Shown here: positions 26,485 to 34,650 of the stretch, piece after piece
Numbering within the stretch: the stretch's first letter is position 1
How the letters are laid out: every line of letters begins with the position of its first letter
Assembly: GCA_965215115.1 (NCBI GenBank)
Contig: OZ244050.1
Coordinates: 3,782,001 to 3,846,000 of the forward strand
DNA length: 64,000 bases
From: CALDTK01 sp965215115
GTDB taxonomy: Bacteria > Bacteroidota > Bacteroidia > Chitinophagales > Saprospiraceae
Direction: 5' to 3'
Translations under genes and position numbers: made by a program
Notes under the pieces: model-generated
The model's database searches: none
What the model was told of the DNA's origin: nothing
What the model saw: only the letters and a program-made list of their open reading frames with translations

Positions 26485-27528
26485 CTACACGAAGTCCACG
26501 TCGACGTCGTACGGGTAGGTCATCAGGAAGTGCAGCGCCCTGTCCACCGGGTAGCCCTCGATGGCCACGGCGTGCAGGGTCGTGAAGATCGGGAGGTGGA
26601 TGCGGTAGTGGCGCGTGAGCTGCCGCACGATCCGCAGGGTCCGCACGCCCTCGGTCAGGATCTCGCTGCCCTCGGTGATCGTGTCGAGCTTCTCCCCGGC
26701 GCCGATGCGGAACCCGAGCGAGAAGTTGCGGCTGTCCGGCGAGGTCGCCGTCGCGATCAGGTCGCCGATGCCCGCCGAGCCGAGGAAGGCCCGACTGCTC
26801 GCCCCCATGGCCTTGCCGAGGTTGACCATCTCGACGAGGCCCCGCGTGATGAGGATGGACTGGATGTTCTTGCCGAGGCCCTTGCCGGCCAGGATGCCGC
26901 TGCCCACGGCGATGCCGTTCTTGAGCGCCCCGGCGATCTCGGCCCCGAGCAGTTCGTGCGAGCCGAACACCTGAAACCTGTCCGTCGAGAGCGCCTGGAT
27001 CCCGGCCTCCACCACCTCCTCGAAGTTGCTCGCCACCACCGTCGCCGTCGGCTGCCCCTCCTGGATCTCGCTGCTGAGGTTCGGTCCGCTCAGACACCCG
27101 ATCCGGATCACGGAACTCTCCTCGCGGATCACCTCACTCATCGTGCGGACCTGGTTGCGGCCCAGCTTCTGGGAGTTCCACGCCCCGCCGCGCTCGACCG
27201 GGACGTCGAAGCCCTTCGTGCCGTGGATGACGAAGTGGCGCGGCGTGAGGTGCGGCGAGAAGGTCCGGATGGTTTTGCGGAACGCGGTCGAGGGCACGAT
27301 CGGCATCACGAGGTCGCAGCGCGCGCACAGTTCGGCCGAATCGTGCACCAGGTGTACGCCCGCGGCCAAATCGTAGCCGCGCAGTCGGCGCTCGCGATTC
27401 CCGGCCTCGGCGAGCTCTCTAGAGCGGGTGTAGACGAGGACCGGTTGGTTGGTCGCGGCCACGTTCGCCATCACCATCCCGAAGGCGCCCGCCCCGATGA
27501 TCCCGATCTCCCGTGCGCCGTCCGCCAT
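26485..27528 (-). CDS. gpsA: NAD(P)-dependent glycerol-3-phosphate dehydrogenase
   Basis: 347 residues. Makes sn-glycerol 3-phosphate from dihydroxyacetone phosphate for phospholipid synthesis. Rossmann loop GIIGAGAFGMVMANV at residues ~8-22; HGTKGFDVP; LSGPNLSSEI; the catalytic-Lys helix AGALKNGIAVGSGIL; and AGIGDLIATATSPDSRNFSLG near the substrate phosphate. ATG at 27528 sits 13 nt after a TAGCTTCG element. Divergent from the secreted hydrolase gene. Confidence 0.95.
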   Translation of the reverse strand: MADGAREIGIIGAGAFGMVMANVAATNQPVLVYTRSRELAEAGNRERRLRGYDLAAGVHLVHDSAELCARCDLVMPIVPSTAFRKTIRTFSPHLTPRHFVIHGTKGFDVPVERGGAWNSQKLGRNQVRTMSEVIREESSVIRIGCLSGPNLSSEIQEGQPTATVVASNFEEVVEAGIQALSTDRFQVFGSHELLGAEIAGALKNGIAVGSGILAGKGLGKNIQSILITRGLVEMVNLGKAMGASSRAFLGSAGIGDLIATATSPDSRNFSLGFRIGAGEKLDTITEGSEILTEGVRTLRIVRQLTRHYRIHLPIFTTLHAVAIEGYPVDRALHFLMTYPYDVDVDFV

Positions 27529-27533
27529 CGCGG

Positions 27534-27541
27534 CGAAGCTA
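27534..27541 (-). promoter_or_regulatory. TAGCTTCG, predicted -7 element of gpsA
   Basis: TAGCTTCG then CCGCG then ATG on the minus strand; first T is 13 nt from the start codon. Confidence 0.5.
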
Positions 27542-27630
27542 CACCCTATCGGGCACGGGCTCCGTAGTGCCGCCGCCGCGGGCGATATTTGCGCAGGCGC
27601 GGCTCCGCCCCGGCGCGCCCCTTCTCACGC

Positions 27631-28767
27631 ATGCGAGTTTCCCTTTTCCTATCCCTTTGCTGCGCGGCGTCGCTGCTGTCGGCCCAGCGCCTCGACACGC
27701 TCCCCGGGGGCATCGTCCGCTACGACGACTACGCCACGCCGGAGGGCTTCTACGTGTTCTACCCCGTCGTCGAGGGTGACGTCTACAGCCGCGATAGCCT
27801 CGGGGTGGTCGTCTTCACGCACGGCTACGGCGCGCTCAACCCGCTCAACTACGGTGCGTGGCTGCGGCACATCGTCGGGCAGCGCCAGGTGGTCATCTAC
27901 CCGCGGTACCAGCGCAACCTGATCTGGCCGCGGTCTAGGGCTTTCGCCAAAACCCACCACGCCGCCGTCACCAGGGCGATGGCTTACCTCGACACCGCCG
28001 GGATCGCCGTCCAGACCGAACGCCCGATCTACGTCGGGCACTCGTACGGCGGCACGCTCACGGCCTACGCGCTCGCCAAACAGGATTCCCTCGGCTACGG
28101 ACCGGCCTTCGGGGCCGTGCTCGCCGCGCCCGGTACGAGCCGCCTCAAAGGCAGCCGCCTCCGCAGCTACGCCACCGTCGACCCCGCCGCCCAGCTCATC
28201 ATGGTCTCGCACGGCCAGGACGGCGTGGTCGGGGACGAGTTCGCCAAGCTCGTCTACGAGACGGCCCCCGCGAAGTCCCAAACGCTCTGGATCGAGCAAC
28301 GCCCCCAGCGCGACGGCGACGAAGAGATCGGCGCCAACCACAACGAGTGCTACGCCCTCGACGAGACCTTCGACACCGGCTACCGCAACTACACCACGCG
28401 CAAGGCCCTGCGCATCGGCCGCGTCGACGCGATCGACACCGAACTGTACTGGCCGCTGGTCGACGAGATGATCCGCGCGCGCCGCAACGCCGAGCCGCAC
28501 CCGGCCTTCTACAACCGCGGCGAGACCATCGCCTTCGGCAACTGGACCAGCGGCACGCCCCGCAAGGCCCTCGTGGCGCACTACCGCGGTCGCGCCCCCC
28601 AGCGATCCTACCTCGAAGCCCTCACCGACGCCCTCCGCTTCGAGCTCCTCTCCGAGGACGCGGACTACCTACCGCCCCCGAAGAACGTCAAGATCCCCTA
28701 CACCCTCGAGGAGATGCTCGACGAGCTTAGCGTCCCCGCTGAATTCGTGCCTCCAGGCGGGCAGTGA
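27631..28767 (+). CDS. secreted alpha/beta hydrolase
   Basis: 378 residues from ATG 27631 (MRVSLFLSLCCAASLLSAQ, Sec signal peptide); an upstream in-frame ATG gives a poor N-terminus. Alpha/beta-hydrolase features: oxyanion region VVFTHGYGALNP, nucleophile elbow YVGHSYGGTLTAY (Ser ~133), an acidic strand after LIMVSHGQDGVVG and a candidate His in GANHNECY. Resembles PET-hydrolase/lipase-like periplasmic enzymes, but the substrate is unknown. An exact mini-hairpin (27939-27953) encodes SRAFAKTHH. Its 3' end overlaps the convergent truB by 41 bases. Confidence 0.75.
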   Translation: MRVSLFLSLCCAASLLSAQRLDTLPGGIVRYDDYATPEGFYVFYPVVEGDVYSRDSLGVVVFTHGYGALNPLNYGAWLRHIVGQRQVVIYPRYQRNLIWPRSRAFAKTHHAAVTRAMAYLDTAGIAVQTERPIYVGHSYGGTLTAYALAKQDSLGYGPAFGAVLAAPGTSRLKGSRLRSYATVDPAAQLIMVSHGQDGVVGDEFAKLVYETAPAKSQTLWIEQRPQRDGDEEIGANHNECYALDETFDTGYRNYTTRKALRIGRVDAIDTELYWPLVDEMIRARRNAEPHPAFYNRGETIAFGNWTSGTPRKALVAHYRGRAPQRSYLEALTDALRFELLSEDADYLPPPKNVKIPYTLEEMLDELSVPAEFVPPGGQ

Positions 28768-29458
28768 TCTCCGCGAGCGGCAGCGCGTCCGCGATCGCGT
28801 AGTCCCCCACCGAGGTTCGCCGCAACGCACTCAGGTACGCTCCCGAGCCGACGAGGCGACCCAGGTCGTGCGCCAGCGACCGGACGTAGGTCCCCTTCGA
28901 CACGGCCACCTCGAAGTCCGCCTCCGGCAGCTCGACGCGCGTCAGCACGAAGCGCTCCACCCGCACGGCCCGTGTGGGCATCTCGATGGCCTCCCCGGCG
29001 CGGGCCGATCTGTAGGCCCGCTTCCCGTCCACCTTGATCGCCGAGAAGACCGGTGGCGTCTGCGCGATCGCGCCCGTGAGGTGTCGTTCGATAGCTTTCG
29101 CCAAAACCTCCTCCGTGAGGTGCGCCGTCGGGTAGTCGCCCTCGCGCTCGGTCTCGGCGTCGTAGCTCGGGGTCGTGGCCCCGAAGGTGACGGTCCCGGT
29201 GTAGGCCTTCGGCAAACCTGTGAGCTCGGTGAGCGCCTTGGTCGCCTTCCCGGTCGCGATCAGCAGCAACCCGGTCGCCATCGGGTCGAGGGTTCCGCTG
29301 TGTCCCACCTTGATGCGCTTGACGCCCGTCACCTTGCGCAGGCGGTGGCGCAGCTGATTGACGACATCGAAGCTCGTGAAACCCTTGGGTTTGTCGACGA
29401 GCAGGAGGGTGCCCGCGGCGAAGTCGGCGCGGTCGAGGTCTGTGCTGGGGCTGATCAT
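28727..29458 (-). CDS. truB: tRNA pseudouridine-55 synthase
   Basis: 243 residues. Isomerises U55 in the T-loop of tRNAs. Family signature LVDKPKGFTSFDVVNQLR, then the catalytic block VGHSGTLDPMATGLLLI with the active Asp, then PVFSAIKVDGKRAYRSAR and the SKGTYVRSLAHDLG motif. C-terminal PUA-like domain is short, as usual in Bacteroidota. Part of the conserved order ftsX - DUF3098 - uppP - truB. A mini-hairpin variant with a G-T closing pair (29093-29107) encodes VLAKAI. Confidence 0.94.
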   Translation of the reverse strand: MISPSTDLDRADFAAGTLLLVDKPKGFTSFDVVNQLRHRLRKVTGVKRIKVGHSGTLDPMATGLLLIATGKATKALTELTGLPKAYTGTVTFGATTPSYDAETEREGDYPTAHLTEEVLAKAIERHLTGAIAQTPPVFSAIKVDGKRAYRSARAGEAIEMPTRAVRVERFVLTRVELPEADFEVAVSKGTYVRSLAHDLGRLVGSGAYLSALRRTSVGDYAIADALPLAEITARLEARIQRGR

Positions 29459-29479
29459 GGCGGGGGCGAAGATGGGGCG

Positions 29480-30277
29480 CTACCCTCCCCAGTCCCCGGC
29501 CATCAGCGCCAGCGCCGCCACCGCGAAGCAGTAGTACGCAAAGTACCGCAGTTTCGAGTTGCGCACGATGCTGATCATCCACGTACAGGCCACCACGCCC
29601 GTCGCAAACGAGGCCACGAAGCCCACTACGTACGGCGGCCAGTTGCCCATCTCGGCGGTCACGTCGCCGTCGAGCAAATCCTTCGCGATGGCGCCGAAGA
29701 TGAGCGGGACGACCATCAGGAAGCTAAAGCGCGCCGCCTTCGTGCGGTCGACCCCGAGCAGGACCGACGTCGAGATCGTCGCCCCGGAGCGACTGATGCC
29801 CGGCATGATCGCGATGGCCTGCGCGAGCCCGATGATGGCCGCGTCGCGCCACGTCACGATGCGCTCCGTGGCGCGGGCGCGGTCGGCGAGCAGCAGGAGC
29901 AGACCCGTGATCGCCAGCATCAAGCCGATCAACACGATCTGGCCCGTGAACAGCGACTCGAGTTCCTCCTCGAACATTAGCCCCACGATGACCGCCGGGA
30001 TCATGCTGAGGCCAATCTTACCCGCGAACTCCAGGTCCTCGCGCTCGCCACCGCCGATGCCCCTGAGGATGTTGGCGATGTCCGCGCGGAACACCCACAT
30101 CGTCGCCAGGGCGGTGCCGAAGTGGAGCACGACCGTCATCAGGAGCCCCTCCTCGGCCACCTCGTCCTGCGAGAGGAGCGCCTTGGCGAGCTCGAGGTGG
30201 CCCGAACTCGACACCGGCAAAAATTCAGTCAGCCCCTGCACGATGCCGAGGATCAAAGCACGGAGGAGTTCCGACAC
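29480..30277 (-). CDS. uppP: undecaprenyl-diphosphate phosphatase
   Basis: 265 residues, inner membrane. Removes a phosphate from undecaprenyl diphosphate to recycle the lipid carrier for peptidoglycan and other glycans; gives bacitracin tolerance. Signatures: GIVQGLTEFLPVSSSGHLELA (first active-site block) and IAIMPGISRSGATISTSVLLG (second block with the SGAT loop). About eight TM helices. Only 21 bases separate it from truB, 35 from DUF3098, so co-transcription is likely. Confidence 0.95.
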   Translation of the reverse strand: MSELLRALILGIVQGLTEFLPVSSSGHLELAKALLSQDEVAEEGLLMTVVLHFGTALATMWVFRADIANILRGIGGGEREDLEFAGKIGLSMIPAVIVGLMFEEELESLFTGQIVLIGLMLAITGLLLLLADRARATERIVTWRDAAIIGLAQAIAIMPGISRSGATISTSVLLGVDRTKAARFSFLMVVPLIFGAIAKDLLDGDVTAEMGNWPPYVVGFVASFATGVVACTWMISIVRNSKLRYFAYYCFAVAALALMAGDWGG

Positions 30278-30312
30278 GCTGCGTTAGGGTTGGGTAGGCC
30301 GCGGGGGGCGCC

Positions 30313-30615
30313 CTACTTTTTGAAGATGGCGTACGTGATGACCCCGAGGCCCGAGATGATCACGATCGGCGCGAGGGTGATGCGGCGGAAGCTATAGATA
30401 AGGTCCTCGTCCCAGACCTCCGGACTCGGCATGTCGCCCCCGGCCATGAGGAGCATCCCGAGGGCCATGAGCGCGAGGCCGATCCCGATCCAGATAAAGG
30501 TTTGCCGGCCGAAGATCAGCTCGTCCGGGTCGCGGGGCGCGCGCGGGGGCACGTCGAGGTTGGCGTCGTAGCGCTGGGCCGAGGGGCGGGAGGTGTTCGT
30601 CTTGATCGTAGCCAT
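30313..30615 (-). CDS. DUF3098 membrane protein
   Basis: 100 residues from ATG 30615 (MATIKTNTS). Hydrophilic N-terminus, then the DUF3098 core LIFGRQTFIWIGIGLALMAL (TM1), GGDMPSPEVWDEDLIYSFRRI and TLAPIVIISGLGVITYAIFKK (TM2). Function unknown, but it sits between ftsX and uppP across Bacteroidota, which suggests a role in envelope or division. An in-frame upstream start (30696) adds only unstructured residues. Confidence 0.85.
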   Translation of the reverse strand: MATIKTNTSRPSAQRYDANLDVPPRAPRDPDELIFGRQTFIWIGIGLALMALGMLLMAGGDMPSPEVWDEDLIYSFRRITLAPIVIISGLGVITYAIFKK

Positions 30616-30780
30616 AGGTCGTCGGGGCTGCTGCTGCGTGTCGCCGGGGTGTACGGACGTGCGCGCAAAGGTGTTCAATTTTGGGGGCGAGCGCAAGGGC
30701 CCAGTGTGGCCCCGGTACTGCGGGTTTGGCGTAAGGCACCGTCGAGCTCAGTCGCAGACGTGGCAACTCGGCTACTTTCA

Positions 30781-30870
30781 GTTTTGGCGAAAGCTGCTCG
30801 AGCTCGTTTTGGCGAAAGCCGGCCTAGCTCCTGCTGCCAAAAGCAGACTTAGCTCGTTTTGGCGAAAGCC
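30781..30870 (+). repeat. triple mini-hairpin motif; catalogue of all copies
   Basis: Three direct copies (30781-30795 ending T, 30806-30820, 30856-30870), two preceded by AGCTC. Window catalogue, position of first base, m = minus. GTTTTGGCGAAAGCC: 756, 7160, 19176m, 22571m, 27939m, 30806, 30856, 31087, 33643m, 39038m, 39646, 44698m, 46049m, 48851, 49905m, 60857. Loop GCAA: 6285, 12779, 41170m, 42780, 48671m, 51299m, 55941, 58886m. Loop GGAA: 17101, 17145m, 58847m. GTTTTGCCGAAAGGC: 4118, 20334, 22937m, 23897, 35130, 50524, 54080, 57621, 59392, 62479; same stem, loop GCAA: 4360m, 4852m. GTTTTAGCGAAAGC(G/C): 23366, 39621m, 42010, 61911m. Others: 255m, 6530m, 6698m, 63029m (two-pair stem); 49872 (four-pair stem GCGC); 24757, 24788m, 29093m, 31742m, 40142, 46697m. 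Confidence 0.9.
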
Positions 30871-30928
30871 CTCAACCTTCCGTGCTCGACTAGCAGTATC
30901 TAGCAGTATAGCGAGCATCCCCGCTGGA

Positions 30929-31786
30929 CTACAGCATCGCCAGATCGTCATCCCGCAAGCGTAAAGTCTGCCGGACGACCACCAGGGTTGCAAGGAAGTT
31001 GAGCGCCAGGCCGATGAGGATGAGCGCGGCCGCGAGCGAGACGTACTGCCACACCGGCACGTACTGCCAGGCCGCCGGCAAGTACGTTTTGGCGAAAGCC
31101 GCCAGGCCGACCGTCAGACCCACGGCCAGCACACCGCCGAGCATCCCGAGCCAGGCGGACCTGACGAGGAAAGGCTTCGAGATAAAGGACCAACTCGCGC
31201 CGACGAGTTCCATGTTCTTGATCAGGGTGGCCTTCGCGAGCAGCGCCAGGCGCGTCGTGTTCGTAATCATGAACACGACCCCGAGCAGGAGCGCGGCCCC
31301 GATCCCGAACCCGACCCAGGCCAGGGCCCCGATGCGCTGCGTGAGCGTGTTGACCATGTCCTCCTGGACGTACGAAGCCATGACCGCGGACTGCGCTTCG
31401 ATGTCGTCGCGGAACCCGGCGATGCGCTCGGCGTCCACGTAGGCCTCGGCCACGTTGAAGGTGTAGAGGTCGAAGAGCGGATTCTCGAGTTCGAAGTCCA
31501 TGAAGTCGTCCCCGAACTCGGCCTGGAGCCGGCGCGCGCCTTCCTCCTTGGGGATGTACTCCAGGGTGCCGGCCTTGACGAAGGCCTGCGCGCCGAGGAA
31601 GGCCTCGAGGGCCCGCCGCCCGGGCTCGTCGCTCTGGGGACGGAGCTCGACGACGACCTGGGTGCTCTCGCGCAGTTCGCGCACGAGTTCGCGGCCCTGC
31701 AGCAGCAGGAGGCCGTAGGCGCCGATGAGGGTGAGGACGAGGGCTGTCGCCAAAACGGTCGATACGTAGGGCGGGCGGCGCTTCAT
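30929..31786 (-). CDS. ftsX: FtsX-like cell-division permease
   Basis: 285 residues, inner membrane. FtsX partners the ATPase FtsE and controls peptidoglycan hydrolases at the septum. Topology fits: TM1 (VLATALVLTLIGAYGLLLL), a ~120-residue periplasmic domain, then three C-terminal TM helices with LLAKATLIKNMELVGAS in the cytoplasmic loop. I prefer ATG 31786 (MKRRPPYV) over 31798 because TATGTTTG, a perfect -7 match, begins 13 nt before it and overlaps the longer start. First gene of the ftsX-DUF3098-uppP-truB set. An exact mini-hairpin (31087-31101, FAKTY) lies in a TM loop; another at 31742-31756 (loop GACA). Confidence 0.88.
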   Translation of the reverse strand: MKRRPPYVSTVLATALVLTLIGAYGLLLLQGRELVRELRESTQVVVELRPQSDEPGRRALEAFLGAQAFVKAGTLEYIPKEEGARRLQAEFGDDFMDFELENPLFDLYTFNVAEAYVDAERIAGFRDDIEAQSAVMASYVQEDMVNTLTQRIGALAWVGFGIGAALLLGVVFMITNTTRLALLAKATLIKNMELVGASWSFISKPFLVRSAWLGMLGGVLAVGLTVGLAAFAKTYLPAAWQYVPVWQYVSLAAALILIGLALNFLATLVVVRQTLRLRDDDLAML

Positions 31787-31791
31787 CGCGG

Positions 31792-31799
31792 CAAACATA
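31792..31799 (-). promoter_or_regulatory. TATGTTTG, predicted -7 element of ftsX
   Basis: Perfect match to TAnnTTTG on the minus strand, followed by CCGCG and ATG 31786 (T at 13 nt). It overlaps the alternative upstream ATG, which argues for the shorter protein. Confidence 0.55.
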
Positions 31800-31816
31800 A
31801 GCCGCGCCCCGGGGGC

Positions 31817-32875
31817 CTACTCCCCGTCGAGGAGGCTGCGGTAGATCTCGAGGTAGGCCGCCGCGGCGCGCTCCCAGGTAAAGGTCGCGGCGCGGGCCCT
31901 GAGGGCGGCCGCCCGCCCGGGGTCGGCCGCGAACTCCCGCATGCCCCGCCGGTACACCTCGGCCATGGCCTCGGGCGCGAAGGAGTCCCAGTAGTACGCC
32001 AGGTCGCCCCCGATCTCCGGCAGCGAGGTGCGCGCCGAGAGGAAGACCGGCTTGCCGACGCTCATCGCCTCGACGGCCGGCATGCCGAAGCCCTCGGACA
32101 GGGACGGGAACCACAGCGCCTCGCAGCCGTGCATGAGCCAGGTTTTCTGGGTCTCGGTGATGGGGCCCGTGATCGTGACGCGGTCGGCGAGCTCGAGCCG
32201 TGCCACCTCGTCGCGGACGTGCTCGCCGTACTCGCCCCCGTCGTGCCCGGCGAGCACGAGGCGCAGGTCGGGCAGGCGCGCGAGCAGCGGCAGGAGCGCC
32301 GCCCAGTTCTTGCGCGGGTGCATGACGCCGATCCCGAGGACGAACGGCCCCTCCACGCCCGCGACGGCCTCGCCCTGGTCGGCCGCCAGGATCGGCGGGC
32401 ACCCGTTGTACACCACCGCGAGGCGTTTGTCGCGGACGTCGAGGTGTTGGCGCACCTCCGACGCGCTGTACTCGGACACCGTCACGATGACATCGGCGCG
32501 GTCGACGCGGCGCTGGTGGGCCTTCAGCTTGCGGGCCTTCTTGATCAGCGAGTAGTCCTCGCGGTAGAGGAAGTTGAGGTCGTGAATCGTCAGTACGGTC
32601 TCGATCCGGCGCGAACGCGGCCAGTAGGGCGACTCCTGGTGGAGGTTGTGCCACACGTCGACCTTCGAGCGCATCGCGAAGAACCGGTCGTAGAAGCGGA
32701 TGCGCCGGTAGTCGAGTCCCTCGCCGAGGTAGCCGAGCTCCGCCCTGCGAACCAGGGCCGCGGCCGTATCGCCGGCGGGCAGCTGCGCGACGAGGGCGTT
32801 CGTGAGGTGCGTACAGAACTGCCCCAGGCCACTGTAGGGGTCTTTGAGCTTCTCGAGGTCGAGCAGGAGGCGCAT
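31817..32875 (-). CDS. glycosyltransferase family 1/4
   Basis: 352 residues. GT-B fold enzyme: N-terminal domain with RIETVLTIHDLNFLY and an SEYSASEVRQHL block; C-terminal Glycos_transf_1 domain with PFVLGIGVMHPRKNWAALL, VTITGPITETQKTWLMHG and the donor-sugar motif ALWFPSLSEGFGMPAVEAMSVGKPV. Cytoplasmic enzyme adding a nucleotide-activated sugar to a glycan acceptor; the acceptor is unknown. 18 bases upstream of ftsX on the same strand. Confidence 0.88.
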   Translation of the reverse strand: MRLLLDLEKLKDPYSGLGQFCTHLTNALVAQLPAGDTAAALVRRAELGYLGEGLDYRRIRFYDRFFAMRSKVDVWHNLHQESPYWPRSRRIETVLTIHDLNFLYREDYSLIKKARKLKAHQRRVDRADVIVTVSEYSASEVRQHLDVRDKRLAVVYNGCPPILAADQGEAVAGVEGPFVLGIGVMHPRKNWAALLPLLARLPDLRLVLAGHDGGEYGEHVRDEVARLELADRVTITGPITETQKTWLMHGCEALWFPSLSEGFGMPAVEAMSVGKPVFLSARTSLPEIGGDLAYYWDSFAPEAMAEVYRRGMREFAADPGRAAALRARAATFTWERAAAAYLEIYRSLLDGE

Positions 32876-32889
32876 GCTTCGCAGATCGC

Positions 32890-33783
32890 TTAGGCGAGGA
32901 AATCCGCGGCTTTGTAGGCTGGCTTGGGGTAGTCATAAAAGCCGCCCCCGGTCTTGACCCCGAGTCGTCCCGCGGTGACGAGAGGGTCGATGACCTCCAG
33001 GAAGGCCTTGCTGCTGGCGTCCGTGCGAACGCTCAAAATGTGTCGCACGGTATCGAGGCCTATCTGGTCGAGCATCCCGAACGGGCCGATGGGCGTGCCC
33101 ATGTTGCCCATCCAACTGCGGTCGATGGCCTCGACGCTGCCCTTGCCCCGGGCCAGCAACTGTCCCGCCGCCCCGAGGTAGGACATCAGCATGTGGTTGA
33201 AGAGGTAGCCCGGGGTTTCGCGCTCGACGTGGACGGGGATTTGGCGGAGGCGCCGGCCGAGGTCCGTGAGCCAGGGCACGACGCCGGGGTCGGTGCCGGG
33301 GTGCGGCATCACGTCCACGACGCGGGCGTCGAAGACGTCGTGGAAGTGGAAGGCACAGAAGCGCGCCGCATCACCGCTCTGCTCGGCCATCTGCGAGGGC
33401 AGCAGGTAGCTGGTGTTGGTGGTCAACACGGTGTCGGGGCGCCACTGGCCGGCCATCTGCGCCCAGACCTTTTGCTTGAGGGCCACGTCCTCGGTGACGG
33501 ATTCGGAGACGAAGTCCACGGAGTCTTGGAATTCGGTGGCCGAAGTCGTGGTCTTGATACGCGCGCTGACGGCCGCGACATCGAGGTCTGCGTACGCGTC
33601 GCGTCTCGCGAGACCTTCGAGTAGTTTGTGTTGAAAGTCGACGGCTTTCGCCAAAACCTCCTCCGACAGGTCCAGCATGAGCACGTCGTAACCCGAGATG
33701 GCGGCCTGGAGCCCGATGCGCCACCCGAGGGTGCCGGCGCCGAGGATGCCGAAGGTTTGGATGGGGCGGAGGGCGATGGGCAT
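32890..33783 (-). CDS. 3-hydroxyacyl-CoA dehydrogenase family protein
   Basis: 297 residues. NAD-dependent oxidation of L-3-hydroxyacyl-CoA (3-hydroxybutyryl-CoA dehydrogenase-like). NAD-binding loop FGILGAGTLGWRIGLQAA near residue 12, then DVLMLDLSEE, DFVSESVTEDVALKQ, NTSYLLPSQMAEQ, catalytic-His region FCAFHFHDVFD and the C-terminal domain GYLFNHMLMSYLGAAGQLL ... GPFGMLDQIGLDTV. Its ATG abuts a CCCCGCA heptamer tract. Exact mini-hairpin at 33643-33657 (EVLAKAV). Confidence 0.9.
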   Translation of the reverse strand: MPIALRPIQTFGILGAGTLGWRIGLQAAISGYDVLMLDLSEEVLAKAVDFQHKLLEGLARRDAYADLDVAAVSARIKTTTSATEFQDSVDFVSESVTEDVALKQKVWAQMAGQWRPDTVLTTNTSYLLPSQMAEQSGDAARFCAFHFHDVFDARVVDVMPHPGTDPGVVPWLTDLGRRLRQIPVHVERETPGYLFNHMLMSYLGAAGQLLARGKGSVEAIDRSWMGNMGTPIGPFGMLDQIGLDTVRHILSVRTDASSKAFLEVIDPLVTAGRLGVKTGGGFYDYPKPAYKAADFLA

Positions 33784-33810
33784 GGGGTGCGGGGTGCGGG
33801 GTGCGGGGTG
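33784..33810. repeat. CCCCGCA heptamer tract next to a start codon
   Basis: Four tandem units (read CACCCCG on the minus strand) directly precede the ATG at 33783. A change in copy number would move any upstream promoter element by seven bases. Same unit as the array at 1596-1668. Confidence 0.85.
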
Positions 33811-33843
33811 GCAGCGCGGTGCCAGGTTGTCGATGAGGTGCCG

Positions 33844-34617
33844 CTAGATAGTATAGCCCCCGTCGGCGGTGAGGATGTGCCCCGTCATGTAGGCGCCGGC
33901 GGGTCCGACGATGGCTAGTACGACGGCCCCGATGTCCTCGGGCTCGCCGATGCGTTGGAGGGGGGTGTTGCGCACGAGGTAACCGGCGGTTTTGTCGTTG
34001 CCCCAGAGCGCCTCGGAGAAGTCGGTCTTGATGAGCCCCGGGCAGATGGCGTTGACGTGCACCCCGCGCGGCCCCCACTCCCGCGCCATGACCTTCGTGA
34101 GGCTGTTGAGGGCCGCCTTGCTGACGGAGTAGATCCCGAGGCCGGGCTCCGGTCTGAGGCCACCGATGCTGGAGACGTTGACGACGTGGCTACGGGGCGC
34201 GGCGGTGAGGTGCGGGAGGGCCACCTTGGCGAGTTCGAAGGGCGCCGCGACGTTGACCTCCATGATCTTCGCGAAGGCCCAGGGCTCGGTGTCCTCGACC
34301 TTGCCGTAGACGGGGTTGGCGGCGGCGTTGTTGACGAGGACAGTGAGCCCACCGAAGGCCGCGACGGTCTCGGCGACCATCCGCTCCCGATCCTCGGCGA
34401 CCCCGACGTTGGCGGCGATGGTGAGGAGGCGCTCGCCGGCGGAGGCGAGCGACTCCCGGGCTGCCGCCAGGGCGGGCTCCTTGCGCGCCACGATGGCCAC
34501 CGACCCCCCGGCGTCGAGGAGCGCTGTCGCGATGGCGAGGCCGATGCCGCGCGAGCCCCCGGTGACGAGAGCCTTGATGGGACTGGGCGACGTGGACGTT
34601 GGTGCGGCTTCGGGCAT
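33844..34617 (-). CDS. SDR family oxidoreductase
   Basis: 257 residues, classical short-chain dehydrogenase: cofactor loop VTGGSRGIGLAIATAL (residues ~15-30), VLVNNAAANPVYG, catalytic Ser in VVNVSSIGGLRPEPG, YSVSKAALNSLTKV (Tyr and Lys) and ICPGLIKTDFS. NADP use is suggested by VARKEP after strand 2. Resembles 3-oxoacyl-ACP/CoA reductases; lying beside a hydroxyacyl-CoA dehydrogenase, a role in fatty acid or hydroxyacyl metabolism is plausible but unproven. A TACCTTG element lies 12 nt before the ATG. Confidence 0.9.
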   Translation of the reverse strand: MPEAAPTSTSPSPIKALVTGGSRGIGLAIATALLDAGGSVAIVARKEPALAAARESLASAGERLLTIAANVGVAEDRERMVAETVAAFGGLTVLVNNAAANPVYGKVEDTEPWAFAKIMEVNVAAPFELAKVALPHLTAAPRSHVVNVSSIGGLRPEPGLGIYSVSKAALNSLTKVMAREWGPRGVHVNAICPGLIKTDFSEALWGNDKTAGYLVRNTPLQRIGEPEDIGAVVLAIVGPAGAYMTGHILTADGGYTI

Positions 34618-34622
34618 GGGGG

Positions 34623-34629
34623 CAAGGTA
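34623..34629 (-). promoter_or_regulatory. TACCTTG, predicted -7 element of SDR gene
   Basis: TACCTTG, CCCCC, ATG on the minus strand; T is 12 nt from the start codon, one less than in seven other genes. Confidence 0.4.
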
Positions 34630-34650
34630 GGGCAGGGCCTACCGTAGGCG

